Part shown: piece after piece, positions 8,821 to 16,095 of the stretch
Layout of the letters: each line of letters begins with the position of its first letter
How positions within the stretch are numbered: the first letter of the stretch is position 1
NCBI GenBank assembly: GCA_004553495.1
Contig: SFLE01000002.1
Location: 1-64,000 of the forward strand
DNA from: Clostridiales bacterium
GTDB lineage: Bacteria; Bacillota; Clostridia; Oscillospirales; Oscillospiraceae
Length of the DNA: 64,000 nucleotides
Direction of reading: 5' to 3'
Notes under the pieces: model-generated
Seen by the model: the letters and a program-made list of their open reading frames with translations, nothing else
The model's database searches: none
What the model was told of the DNA's origin: nothing
Position numbers and translations under genes: made by a program

Positions 8821-8971
8821 TGTACATATCTACAGAAATGATCGATATATATGCGTCGATTTATACAAAATTTCTCGTCAAGTATACAACTGTACATTTT
8901 TATTTAATAAATATAATTTTGTACACTTTTGTGATTTCCCCCTTGAATTAATCACTGGACTGCTGTATAAT
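8821..8971 (+). promoter_or_regulatory. Divergent control region: TetR-operon promoter and TGTACA sites
   Basis: The rightward promoter is TTGAAT at 8943-8948, 17 bases, TATAAT at 8966-8971, about 95 bases before the TetR start. Between the two divergent promoters the palindrome TGTACA occurs three times (8821, 8891, 8920), in AT-rich flanks. These are candidate operators for the adjacent TetR-type regulator. The rest of the 360-base gap holds nothing else I can identify. Confidence 0.5.
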
Positions 8972-9065
8972 ATACAAACAATATAATATTGAACAGTTTT
9001 AAAATATCAGAACATATTTTTAAACTGAATTTAAACCAACACCAGAATTTTCAGGGGTGGAAATA

Positions 9066-9644
9066 ATGAGTGGAAACAACAGAATGGTGGAAAAGTCCAA
9101 GAAGGCTATCAAGGACGCCTTACTGGACATAATGTACGAAAAGGACTTCAAGCAGATAACGGTAAACGAGCTTTTAAAGCGCGCCAACATAAGCCGCGGA
9201 ACATTTTATGCGCACTTTTCAAACCTCGAGGATGTGCGTCAGCAGCTTATAGCCGATCTGTTTGACCATGCCGACTATCTCTTCGGAGACTACACGGCAA
9301 GCGAGCTTGAAAAGGATCCCTACCCTATCATGCTCATGGCTGCGGACATGATGATAGCAAGCCGCGATCCGGCGAAGAGGCTTTTCAAGTTTATCAATGT
9401 CTATGATCTCGGCGTTAACCTCAAGACATGGCTTACGAAGTATATTCTCTCCGATGCCGAGCTCGTTGAGCGCTGGGGCGGCATGGAAGCTGCAACTATA
9501 TATGCAAGGTTTATTGCCGGCGGCGTTATGCATACATATAATACGTGGATCCTTGATGATTCGGATGTTTCGTCTGAGTTCCTTGCCAAGGCACTGTGCA
9601 ACATTCTCGTCAACGGTCTGAGCGCCTTCAAGGCAGAACAGTGA
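9066..9644 (+). CDS. TetR/AcrR-family transcriptional regulator
   Basis: The 192-residue product has the TetR N-terminal DNA-binding domain. The helix-turn-helix runs over about residues 25-50 (ITVNELLKRANISRGTFYAH) and is followed by a ligand-binding helical domain. I chose the ATG at 9066 because GGGGTGGA lies just before it; an in-frame GTG at 9057 overlaps that site. It is co-directional with the SDR gene eight bases downstream and divergent from the acyl-CoA ligase, so it probably controls both. The inducer is unknown; an acyl-CoA or fatty acid would fit the neighbours but is inference. Confidence 0.88.
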   Translation: MSGNNRMVEKSKKAIKDALLDIMYEKDFKQITVNELLKRANISRGTFYAHFSNLEDVRQQLIADLFDHADYLFGDYTASELEKDPYPIMLMAADMMIASRDPAKRLFKFINVYDLGVNLKTWLTKYILSDAELVERWGGMEAATIYARFIAGGVMHTYNTWILDDSDVSSEFLAKALCNILVNGLSAFKAEQ

Positions 9645-9652
9645 GGTTTGCA

Positions 9653-10426
9653 ATGAAGAAAATTGCTGTAATAACCGGCGCATCGTCCGGAATGGGCAGA
9701 GAATTTGTTTACGCAATAGACAAGGATATGGAGCTCGACGAGCTGTGGGTCATCGCCCGCCGCGAGGACAGGCTTTTAGAGCTTCAGGCAAATGTCAGGG
9801 CCAAGATACGCCCCGTGGTGCTCGATCTGCTTGACAGGAACAGTCTTAGTCTGTTCAAGGCTCTGCTTGAGGCGGAAAAGCCCGAGGTGCGCGTTCTCGT
9901 AAACGCTGCGGGCTTCGGTCTTTTCGGCACATACACCGAGATGGATATGGAAAAGCAGCTTGAGATAATCGACCTCAACGACAGGGCGCTCACGGGTATG
10001 ACCTATATAACGCTGCCCTATATGCCCGACGGCTCGCAGATATACAACATGGGCTCAATGTCCTCGTTCCAGCCGGTGCCGTATATAAATGTCTACGGCG
10101 CGTCGAAGGCTTATGTTTTAAGCTTTTCCAGGGCTCTGCGCGTTGAGCTGTGCCAGCGCAATATCCGCGTTATAGCGGTTTGCCCCGGTTGGATACAGAC
10201 CGAGTTTTTCAGCCACGCCATACATGACGACACGGTGAGCTACTTTAACCGCTACTACGGTCCGAAAGAGGTAATCGCCAAAGCCGTAAAGGATATGCAC
10301 CGCAACAAGCCCGTTTCGATACTCGGTCTGCCCGAGAGACTTCAGGTGCTCGGAGTTAAGCTGCTTCCGACATGGTTCGTCCTCAAAACATGGTGCAAGC
10401 AGCAGAAAAAGCCTTTTAAATACTAA
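9653..10426 (+). CDS. SDR-family NAD(P)-dependent oxidoreductase
   Basis: The 257-residue product is a classical short-chain dehydrogenase/reductase. The nucleotide-binding motif TGASSGMG is at residues 8-15, NAAGFG near residue 84, the catalytic Ser in the MGSMSSFQ region, and YGASKAY holds the catalytic Tyr and Lys. The ATG at 9653 gives the standard MKKIAVITGAS start; the frame is open further upstream, but that would overlap the TetR gene. It follows the TetR gene by eight bases and ends at a strong terminator, forming a two-gene operon. The substrate is unknown. Confidence 0.9.
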   Translation: MKKIAVITGASSGMGREFVYAIDKDMELDELWVIARREDRLLELQANVRAKIRPVVLDLLDRNSLSLFKALLEAEKPEVRVLVNAAGFGLFGTYTEMDMEKQLEIIDLNDRALTGMTYITLPYMPDGSQIYNMGSMSSFQPVPYINVYGASKAYVLSFSRALRVELCQRNIRVIAVCPGWIQTEFFSHAIHDDTVSYFNRYYGPKEVIAKAVKDMHRNKPVSILGLPERLQVLGVKLLPTWFVLKTWCKQQKKPFKY

Positions 10427-10430
10427 AAAA

Positions 10431-10456
10431 GAACAGCCCGAGGGCTGTTCTTTTTT
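10431..10456. terminator. Bidirectional intrinsic terminator
   Basis: A 9-bp stem GAACAGCCC/GGGCTGTTC (10431-10439, 10442-10450) is flanked by AAAAAA and TTTTTT. It separates the convergent SDR and phosphofructokinase genes. Confidence 0.92.
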
Positions 10457-10469
10457 ACATTATCTATTA

Positions 10470-11555
10470 TCAATCGCCGAATGATATTCCGATGTCGCGC
10501 GCGACCTGTATCAGCGGATGGTCGGTGGGCAGGAATTTTGTCTTGCTGGCTGCCTCCTCAAGCGGGATGGACACTACCCTTCCCTCCTGAACGGCAACCA
10601 TGCGTCCGTACTGCTTGTTTACGATGAGGTCCGCGGCAGCGGTTCCGAACTGAGTTGCGAGCACGCGGTCGTACGGGCACGGAGGACCTCCGCGCTGATA
10701 GTGACCGGGCACGGTTACGCGCGCCTCCTGACCGATGGCGGCCTCAATGTGCGCGGCTATCTCGTAGGATATGGTAGAGTGCTTGGACTCCTCGCGCTTT
10801 CTGCGGCTCTCCTCCTCGGTGAGTATCTGATCGTGGATGCTCTTTGCGCCCTCGGCAACGGCGAGGATGGAAAAGCTTCTGCCGTGGCGGCGGCGGTGGT
10901 CGATGGCTTTTACGACCTTGTCAATATCATAGGGTATCTCAGGAATGAGGATTATATCCGCGCCCGAGCCTATACCGGCATTGAGCGTGAGCCAGCCGGC
11001 ATCGCGCCCCATGAGCTCAACGAGGAACACACGGCTGTGCGACGACGCAGTGGAATGGATATAGTCGATGACATTTGTAGCAATGTCAACGGCGCTCTGA
11101 AAGCCGAATGTGGTGTCGGTGCCCCAAATGTCGTTATCAATGGTCTTTGGCAGGGTGACGACATTCATGCCGGCATCCATGAGGAGCTTTGCGCTCTTCT
11201 GGGTGCCATTGCCGCCCATTATAACAAGGCAGTCGAGATTGAGCTTATTATAGGTGTCCTTCATCGCGGGGATGAGGCTGTTGCCCTCATCGTCAACGAT
11301 GTCCTTGCCGGGGATATACTTCTGGCGCGAGGTGCCGAGAATGGTTCCGCCCTGAGTGAGGATACCCGCGAAATCCTTGGGCTCCATATACTTATAATCG
11401 CCGTCTATAAGACCGCGGTAGCCGTCGTACATTCCGAATATCTCGAGATTTTCGATTTTGTTATGCAGAGCCTTGCCTATGCCGCGCATTGCGGCATTGA
11501 GCCCCTGACAGTCTCCGCCGGAGGTTATAAGGGCAACTCTGGTTATGTTTTTCAA
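10470..11555 (-). CDS. pfkA: 6-phosphofructokinase
   Basis: The 361-residue product phosphorylates fructose 6-phosphate to fructose 1,6-bisphosphate in glycolysis. Visible motifs are TSGGDCQGLN (residues 11-20), GTILGTSR (73-80), GGNGT (114-118), PKTIDND (136-142) and the sugar-phosphate site ELMGRDAGW. Two positions normally report the phosphoryl donor. The usual GGDG of ATP enzymes is GGNG here, with Gly kept where PPi enzymes have Asp. The usual PGTIDND of ATP enzymes is PKTIDND, the Lys common in PPi enzymes. This mixed pattern is known from the ATP-using group III-like enzymes, so ATP is likelier but not certain. Confidence 0.92.
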   Translation of the reverse strand: MKNITRVALITSGGDCQGLNAAMRGIGKALHNKIENLEIFGMYDGYRGLIDGDYKYMEPKDFAGILTQGGTILGTSRQKYIPGKDIVDDEGNSLIPAMKDTYNKLNLDCLVIMGGNGTQKSAKLLMDAGMNVVTLPKTIDNDIWGTDTTFGFQSAVDIATNVIDYIHSTASSHSRVFLVELMGRDAGWLTLNAGIGSGADIILIPEIPYDIDKVVKAIDHRRRHGRSFSILAVAEGAKSIHDQILTEEESRRKREESKHSTISYEIAAHIEAAIGQEARVTVPGHYQRGGPPCPYDRVLATQFGTAAADLIVNKQYGRMVAVQEGRVVSIPLEEAASKTKFLPTDHPLIQVARDIGISFGD

Positions 11556-11643
11556 GCTAAAACCCTCTTTACTTTCATCTTTATACTAATTATTTTAAAG
11601 CAATCTCAATAAAAGTCAATCGTAAATAATACCGAAATCAAAA

Positions 11644-11668
11644 CGGGAGCCCGTGCTTTGAGCTCCCG
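11644..11668 (-). terminator. Intrinsic terminator after the DUF2812 gene
   Basis: On the minus strand the CGGGAGC/GCTCCCG stem (11662-11668 with 11644-11650) is followed by TTTTGATT. It lies just downstream of the stop at 11676. Confidence 0.7.
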
Positions 11669-11675
11669 CCTTTGT

Positions 11676-12878
11676 CTATTTTGCACTTTTGAGGAGGTCT
11701 ATATACTGCGGGATCAGATTGCCCAAATACATATCCGTGCTCTCGCAGGAAACTTCGATATACTTATTCTCATATCTCACGATTATATATTGTCTGTGAA
11801 AACCGACGATCCTGTGGTCGCTGCACAGGTAAAAAACATGCGCGCCGTCAATGTCGTATTCGTATATTATGCGTGTCGGGATTTCTTCCGGCACCTCGTA
11901 TCCCTGGCTCTCAGCTTCGGCACGTCCCTGCATTACGCTGTTATAGCCTTGCTCATCATATATCTTCAGCTGCTCTATCCGTTCTTCGCTGGCTCTTTTT
12001 GCTATAGCAGAAAATCCTTCATAATAGTCCGTTCTAAAGAACACATCGCCATGCTGCCCCAGAGTGTAGCTTTTACTGCCAAAAATGTCTCTGCTTTCAT
12101 ATGCAAACATAAGCTCACTGTTATACGACCATCCGAAGTCCTCGCACGTTGGGAACGGAAGTGTGGAAGGATCGTTTATATGACGATCTTCTATCAGGTC
12201 TGCGGGAGAAAGCATAAATACCACCCACGCAATTATTACCGGTACGGTGAGAGGGATAAGCACCTTGCCTACGGCGCGGCGAAAGCCGTAGCGTTCGCCC
12301 GTCGGTATATTCTTTCCCTTTTTAAGCCGCTTTGTCATCAGAACAAGTCTACAGCAGCAAACGGCGTTAAATAACATCTCAACCGCAAGAAGCAGCAGCA
12401 CAAGGCAGGCAAACACATAATACGCAAGCGTATAGCGTGCTGTTATGAAAGTGAGCATTGTCCCGCCGAAGTGCTCAAAAGCAATGAAGAATATGACAGC
12501 AAACGCCAGCGTACAGGCCATGTATTTATACATGATATTCTTGAGCGGCTTGACCAAAAGCTCGGGGTCTGTGTATATCTCCGGTGCGTCGGGGTCGTCG
12601 GTGCACACCACCACGAGGTCGCTGTTATAATCGCCGACGACCTGCCAGCCGCACTGCTCATACAGCTCCTTTTTCTCATCCGGAATGTCGCATGCCACAA
12701 CATCGCAGAAGTCGAGACGATATCGCATTTTCCTGGGCTCGCCCTTCTCGAATTTTGCAAAGAGCATGCCGCTTTCCTTGAAAAACAGCCCCTTTCCCGC
12801 CATCTCCTCAAGCCAAGACTGCACGGCCGGTATATCGCCCGAGCCGTAGGGTCTTATGCGTCGCACAGTTTTACTCAT
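11676..12878 (-). CDS. DUF2812-type membrane protein paired with PadR
   Basis: The product of about 400 residues has an N-terminal soluble domain resembling DUF2812: FAKFEKGEPRKMRYRLDF near residue 45, then GWQVVGDYNSDLVVV and a DAPEIYTDPE segment. Several hydrophobic segments follow (about residues 115-200 and 230-250) and then an exposed C-terminal domain of about 150 residues. DUF2812 genes are commonly found directly after padR genes in Clostridia, as here. The ATG at 12878 overlaps the PadR stop by eight bases, so translation is coupled; an earlier in-frame start would lie deep inside padR. The function of the family is unknown, and a membrane stress-sensing role is only a guess. Confidence 0.75.
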   Translation of the reverse strand: MSKTVRRIRPYGSGDIPAVQSWLEEMAGKGLFFKESGMLFAKFEKGEPRKMRYRLDFCDVVACDIPDEKKELYEQCGWQVVGDYNSDLVVVCTDDPDAPEIYTDPELLVKPLKNIMYKYMACTLAFAVIFFIAFEHFGGTMLTFITARYTLAYYVFACLVLLLLAVEMLFNAVCCCRLVLMTKRLKKGKNIPTGERYGFRRAVGKVLIPLTVPVIIAWVVFMLSPADLIEDRHINDPSTLPFPTCEDFGWSYNSELMFAYESRDIFGSKSYTLGQHGDVFFRTDYYEGFSAIAKRASEERIEQLKIYDEQGYNSVMQGRAEAESQGYEVPEEIPTRIIYEYDIDGAHVFYLCSDHRIVGFHRQYIIVRYENKYIEVSCESTDMYLGNLIPQYIDLLKSAK

Positions 12879-13188
12879 CCTTTTCCGCCTCCTTCGCGTC
12901 ATCAAGGCACTGTCTGAGCCGTATAAGCTCGTCACCGTAAGCCTTCTCCCCTATCGGCGTGAGCTCATACAGCTTGCGCTTGCCCTCGACGCCGACATAT
13001 TTTATAAGTCCCTCTTGCTCAAACTCCGACAGCAGCGCATACAGTGTGCCCGGTCCGAGCTTCACGCGCTGTGAGCTGCGGCGGACAATATAATCGCTGA
13101 TGTCAATTCCGCACTTTTTCCCGCTGCGCAGCGACATGAGCAGATAAAACATCGGCTCCGTCAGAGTCGAAAATTTTTTCCTTGCCAT
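12871..13188 (-). CDS. PadR-family transcriptional regulator
   Basis: The 105-residue product, from the ATG at 13188 after GGAGGTGAGCCG, is a small winged-helix repressor. It begins MARKKFSTLTEPMFYLLMSL. The wing segment GPGTLYALLSEFEQEGLI (about residues 45-62) and the YELTPIGEKAY motif are diagnostic of PadR, and the acidic C-terminal helix is the dimerisation arm. Two matching inverted repeats lie on its own promoter (13204-13250), which indicates autoregulation. It is co-transcribed with the DUF2812 gene. Confidence 0.92.
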   Translation of the reverse strand: MARKKFSTLTEPMFYLLMSLRSGKKCGIDISDYIVRRSSQRVKLGPGTLYALLSEFEQEGLIKYVGVEGKRKLYELTPIGEKAYGDELIRLRQCLDDAKEAEKDE

Positions 13189-13203
13189 CGGCTCACCTCC
13201 TGA

Positions 13204-13256
13204 ATATCGATTATCGATGTTAAGCATAGTATATATCGAATATCGATATATGTCAA
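13204..13256 (-). promoter_or_regulatory. padR promoter with two inverted-repeat operators
   Basis: The minus-strand promoter is TTGACA (13251-13256), 17 bases, TATACT (13228-13233). Operator 1 is TATATCGA-ATA-TCGATATA (13232-13250), a perfect 8-bp inverted repeat that fills the spacer. Operator 2 is ATATCGA-TTA-TCGATGT (13204-13220), one mismatch from the same pattern, over the start of transcription. The centres are 29 bases apart, close to three helical turns. Confidence 0.75.
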
Positions 13257-13269
13257 CATTGTTTTATCC

Positions 13270-13298
13270 TTGACTAAACACTGTATCTATATTAAAAT
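13270..13298 (+). promoter_or_regulatory. Promoter of the iron alcohol dehydrogenase gene
   Basis: TTGACT (13270-13275), a 17-base spacer and TAAAAT (13293-13298) precede the gene by about 30 bases. The -35 lies only 20 bases from the PadR operator, so PadR could also affect this promoter. Confidence 0.6.
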
Positions 13299-13329
13299 AA
13301 TGTAAACTCATTTTGGGGAGGAAGTACAT

Positions 13330-14541
13330 ATGGACGGTTTAAAAAAAGCTTATTACCGCACATTTCAGGCGATATTCAATGTCGGCGCGCGCTGCCTTTA
13401 CTGGCGCAAGCCGATAACCGTTGAGGGCGAGGGTTCCCTGAGTCAGGTGCCAGAGCTGTTTAAAAAAGAGGGCGTTAAAAAGGTCATGATCGTAACCGGT
13501 CGAACCATAGGAAAGACCATAGCACCCGTTGCGAAGGCTGCCCTCGACAAGGCGGGCATCGCTTACGAGCACTATTCCGAGGTCTCGGCAAACCCCACGG
13601 TAACGGTCGTTGACGCTATTCAGAAGCTCTATCTCGAAACCGGATGCGACGGTTTCCTCGCTATCGGCGGCGGCTCCCCGATGGACGCTGCCAAGGGCGC
13701 GGCTGCAAGAGTGGTTCACCCTAACACTCCGGTAAACAAAATGGCGGGTCTCCTGCGCGTAAGGCATAAGATACCCACCTTCGTCGCAGTCCCGACGACT
13801 GCCGGCACCGGTTCTGAGACTACGATAGCCGCAGTCATCACCGATCCCGAAACGCATCACAAGTACGCCATCATGGACCTGTGCCTTGTGCCCAAATATG
13901 CAATACTCGACCCGGAGCTCACGCGCGATCTGCCGCAGAAAACGACCTCCACGACCGGTATGGACGCACTCACCCACGCAGTCGAGGCTTATGTCTGCTG
14001 GACTTATAACACCAAGGAATCCATCCGTCTCGCCGAGGAAGCGACCGTCGCTATCTTCAAGTACCTTGAGCGCGCATACAACGACGGAAACGACATGGAA
14101 GCACGCCAGCAGATGCTCACCGCGTCATTCAAGGCAGGCTTTGCATTCACTCGCGCAGGCGTCGGCAACGTTCACGCGATAGCGCACACCCTCGGCGGTC
14201 TGTACAACACTCCGCACGGTCTTGCAAACGCAGTAATTCTCCCCATAGTTCTTGAGGACTACGGCGAGGCGGTCTACGCAAAGCTGGCGCATCTCGCCGA
14301 GCTCACCGGCACCATGACCACCGGCACGGACGAGGAAAAGGCTAAGGCCTTCATCGCAGAGATCCGCGCAATGAATAAGCGCATGAACATCCCCTCCGGC
14401 TTTGATTTCATCAAAGAAGAGGATATTCCGCAGATGTGCCAGTGGGCTCTTGCCGAGGCAAACCCAGTGTACCCCGTTCCGGTCGTATACAACGAGGCTC
14501 GCTGCGCAAAGGTCATTCACCGCATTATAAACGAGGCATAA
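13330..14541 (+). CDS. Iron-containing alcohol dehydrogenase
   Basis: The 403-residue product is a group III Fe-dependent alcohol dehydrogenase that interconverts alcohols and aldehydes with NAD(P)H. Motifs are GGGSPMDAAKG (about residues 117-127) for the dinucleotide, PTTAGTGSETT near residue 156, and the metal ligands in MDALTHAVEAY (about 215) and NVHAIAHTLGGLYNTPHG (about 278-295). Length is normal for the family. GGGGAGG precedes the start, and a strong terminator follows. Substrate preference cannot be told. Confidence 0.92.
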   Translation: MDGLKKAYYRTFQAIFNVGARCLYWRKPITVEGEGSLSQVPELFKKEGVKKVMIVTGRTIGKTIAPVAKAALDKAGIAYEHYSEVSANPTVTVVDAIQKLYLETGCDGFLAIGGGSPMDAAKGAAARVVHPNTPVNKMAGLLRVRHKIPTFVAVPTTAGTGSETTIAAVITDPETHHKYAIMDLCLVPKYAILDPELTRDLPQKTTSTTGMDALTHAVEAYVCWTYNTKESIRLAEEATVAIFKYLERAYNDGNDMEARQQMLTASFKAGFAFTRAGVGNVHAIAHTLGGLYNTPHGLANAVILPIVLEDYGEAVYAKLAHLAELTGTMTTGTDEEKAKAFIAEIRAMNKRMNIPSGFDFIKEEDIPQMCQWALAEANPVYPVPVVYNEARCAKVIHRIINEA

Positions 14542-14555
14542 GCTATAAATTATAT

Positions 14556-14583
14556 GAAAAAGCCGCTCGAAAGCGGCTTTTTC
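14556..14583 (+). terminator. Intrinsic terminator after the alcohol dehydrogenase
   Basis: The stem AAAAAGCCGCT/AGCGGCTTTTT with a CGAA loop ends in a T-run. Confidence 0.92.
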
Positions 14584-14607
14584 ATTAAAATCTGTTCGAG
14601 GTGTTAT

Positions 14608-15522
14608 ATGGAATTACTATACGCGCTTGAGAGCATACGCACGCCGTTTCTCAACAAGGTCATGGGTCTCGTCACAAATCTCGGCGGCGAGGCGGTGTTC
14701 ATTGCCGCCGCTATCATCGTGTTCTGGTGCATAAGCAAAAACTGCGGCTACTACATGATGACCGTGGGCTTTGCGGGCACGATAATAAACCAGTTCTTGA
14801 AGCTCTGGTTCCGCATTCCCCGCCCGTGGGTCAAGGACCCGAACTTCACGATAGTCGAAAGCGCCCGCGCCGAGGCTACGGGATATTCATTCCCGAGCGG
14901 GCATACGCAGAACGCCTTTGCCGTTTTCGGCGCGCCTGCGCGGTACTCGAAAAGCACAGTATTGAGGATAGTTTTCGTGCTGCTGATCGCACTGACGGCG
15001 TTTTCGAGGATGTATGTCGGAGTTCACACTCCGCTGGATGTCGGCGTTTCGCTAATCGTGGGCACTGTACTTGTGTTTGTCATTTATCCCGTTTTCCGCG
15101 ACATGAACAAAAATCCGAAGCGGTTTTACATTCTGTTCGGCATTTTCATTGCGCTTGCCGCGGCATTTGTGCTGTTTGTTGAGCTTTATGACTTTCCTGC
15201 CGACATTGATATGGACAACTACAGCTCGGGGCTAAAGAATGCTTACATGATACTGTTCTGCGCCATTGGGTTGCTGCTTGTTTACCGTGTTGACGGAAAG
15301 TATCTGCACTTCCCTACCGAGGCTGTATGGTGGGCGCAGGTGATAAAGGTCGTCGTCGGACTCGGTGTACTGCTTGCACTCAAGGCGGTGCTCAAGGCTC
15401 CGCTGCTGGCACTTTTCGGCGGTCACAGCGTTGCGCACGGAGTGAGATATTTTATCGTGATCCTCTTCGCGGGAATAGTCTGGCCCATGACATTCAAATA
15501 CTTTCAAAGACTCGGAAAATAA
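14608..15522 (+). CDS. PAP2-family membrane phosphatase
   Basis: The 304-residue polytopic membrane protein carries the three PAP2 phosphatase motifs: KLWFRIPRP (KxxxxxxRP, about residues 67-75), FPSGHTQ (PSGH, about 95-101) and RMYVGVHTPLDV (RxxxxxHxxxD, about 131-142). Such enzymes dephosphorylate lipid phosphates such as undecaprenyl pyrophosphate or phosphatidic acid on the outer face of the membrane. Additional C-terminal membrane segments extend past the core. The ATG at 14608 is preceded by CGAGGTG; an earlier in-frame ATG at 14554 is rejected because it lies in the upstream terminator hairpin. Confidence 0.88.
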   Translation: MELLYALESIRTPFLNKVMGLVTNLGGEAVFIAAAIIVFWCISKNCGYYMMTVGFAGTIINQFLKLWFRIPRPWVKDPNFTIVESARAEATGYSFPSGHTQNAFAVFGAPARYSKSTVLRIVFVLLIALTAFSRMYVGVHTPLDVGVSLIVGTVLVFVIYPVFRDMNKNPKRFYILFGIFIALAAAFVLFVELYDFPADIDMDNYSSGLKNAYMILFCAIGLLLVYRVDGKYLHFPTEAVWWAQVIKVVVGLGVLLALKAVLKAPLLALFGGHSVAHGVRYFIVILFAGIVWPMTFKYFQRLGK

Positions 15523-15524
15523 TA

Positions 15525-15571
15525 AAAAGCCGAAGGATGCACTTTCTTATGAAGTGCATCCTTCGGCTTTT
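15525..15571 (+). terminator. Long intrinsic terminator after the PAP2 gene
   Basis: A perfect 20-bp stem (15525-15544 with 15552-15571) with a 7-base loop, flanked by A- and T-runs. It could stop transcription in both directions. Confidence 0.92.
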
Positions 15572-15636
15572 GTGATCAGCAGGGATTATCAGATCGCAGG
15601 TAAAATAGATCACATCGGAGCCCGAGGTACATCTTC

Positions 15637-15951
15637 TCACCTCACTGTCTTAGCGATTGCCGTATCCTGTGCAAAATTGGGAATATTGTAAAGCGCAAGC
15701 ACCTGCGTAATGCTGTTTTCTTCGATGTAGTCCGTTACGGAATCCTTGATCTCACGGTCAAGCAGCTTGGTATGCCGGACACCCGTGTAAAGCTCATCTC
15801 CACCCAAAATGTAATAGTCCTCGCACTCATGACGGGCAATCTCCGCAAAGGCAAGAAATTCGTCGTCCGTCACCAGCTTCGGGCTGAGAGAGAAGATGAT
15901 CTCCTTCGCCTTATGCATCTGAATACTGCTGATAGACATATGGAAAATCAT
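15637..15951 (-). CDS. Hypothetical protein (up to 104 residues)
   Basis: I do not recognise this small acidic protein. No signal peptide, membrane helix or metal motif is visible. The sequence reads as a compact mixed alpha/beta protein, with segments such as KLVTDDEFLAFAEIARHE and YYILGGDELYTGVRH. Two starts are possible: ATG at 15951, or ATG at 15939 (MSISSIQMHK), where a weak GGAA lies about ten bases upstream. It stands alone between a terminator and a hairpin of AAAACGGCGT/ACGCCGTTTT (15978-16017). It may be a real orphan gene; confidence is moderate because both neighbours are far away and the ribosome site is poor. Confidence 0.5.
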   Translation of the reverse strand: MIFHMSISSIQMHKAKEIIFSLSPKLVTDDEFLAFAEIARHECEDYYILGGDELYTGVRHTKLLDREIKDSVTDYIEENSITQVLALYNIPNFAQDTAIAKTVR

Positions 15952-16095
15952 TCCGGCAGTGTGTCGCAGAATACCTCAAAGAGAAAACGGCGTAACCGCA
16001 TGGGCCACGCCGTTTTCAAACGCATATTTAACTGAGATACAACAGCCGCCCAGAGCGCCTTCCCTACGGAGGTTTCCCCGATGGGAGCTTTTTTG

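Noticed and set aside
14554..14607. Earlier start for the PAP2 protein (MKKPLESGFF)
   Set aside because: These codons form the terminator hairpin of the alcohol dehydrogenase gene, and a better ribosome site precedes the ATG at 14608.
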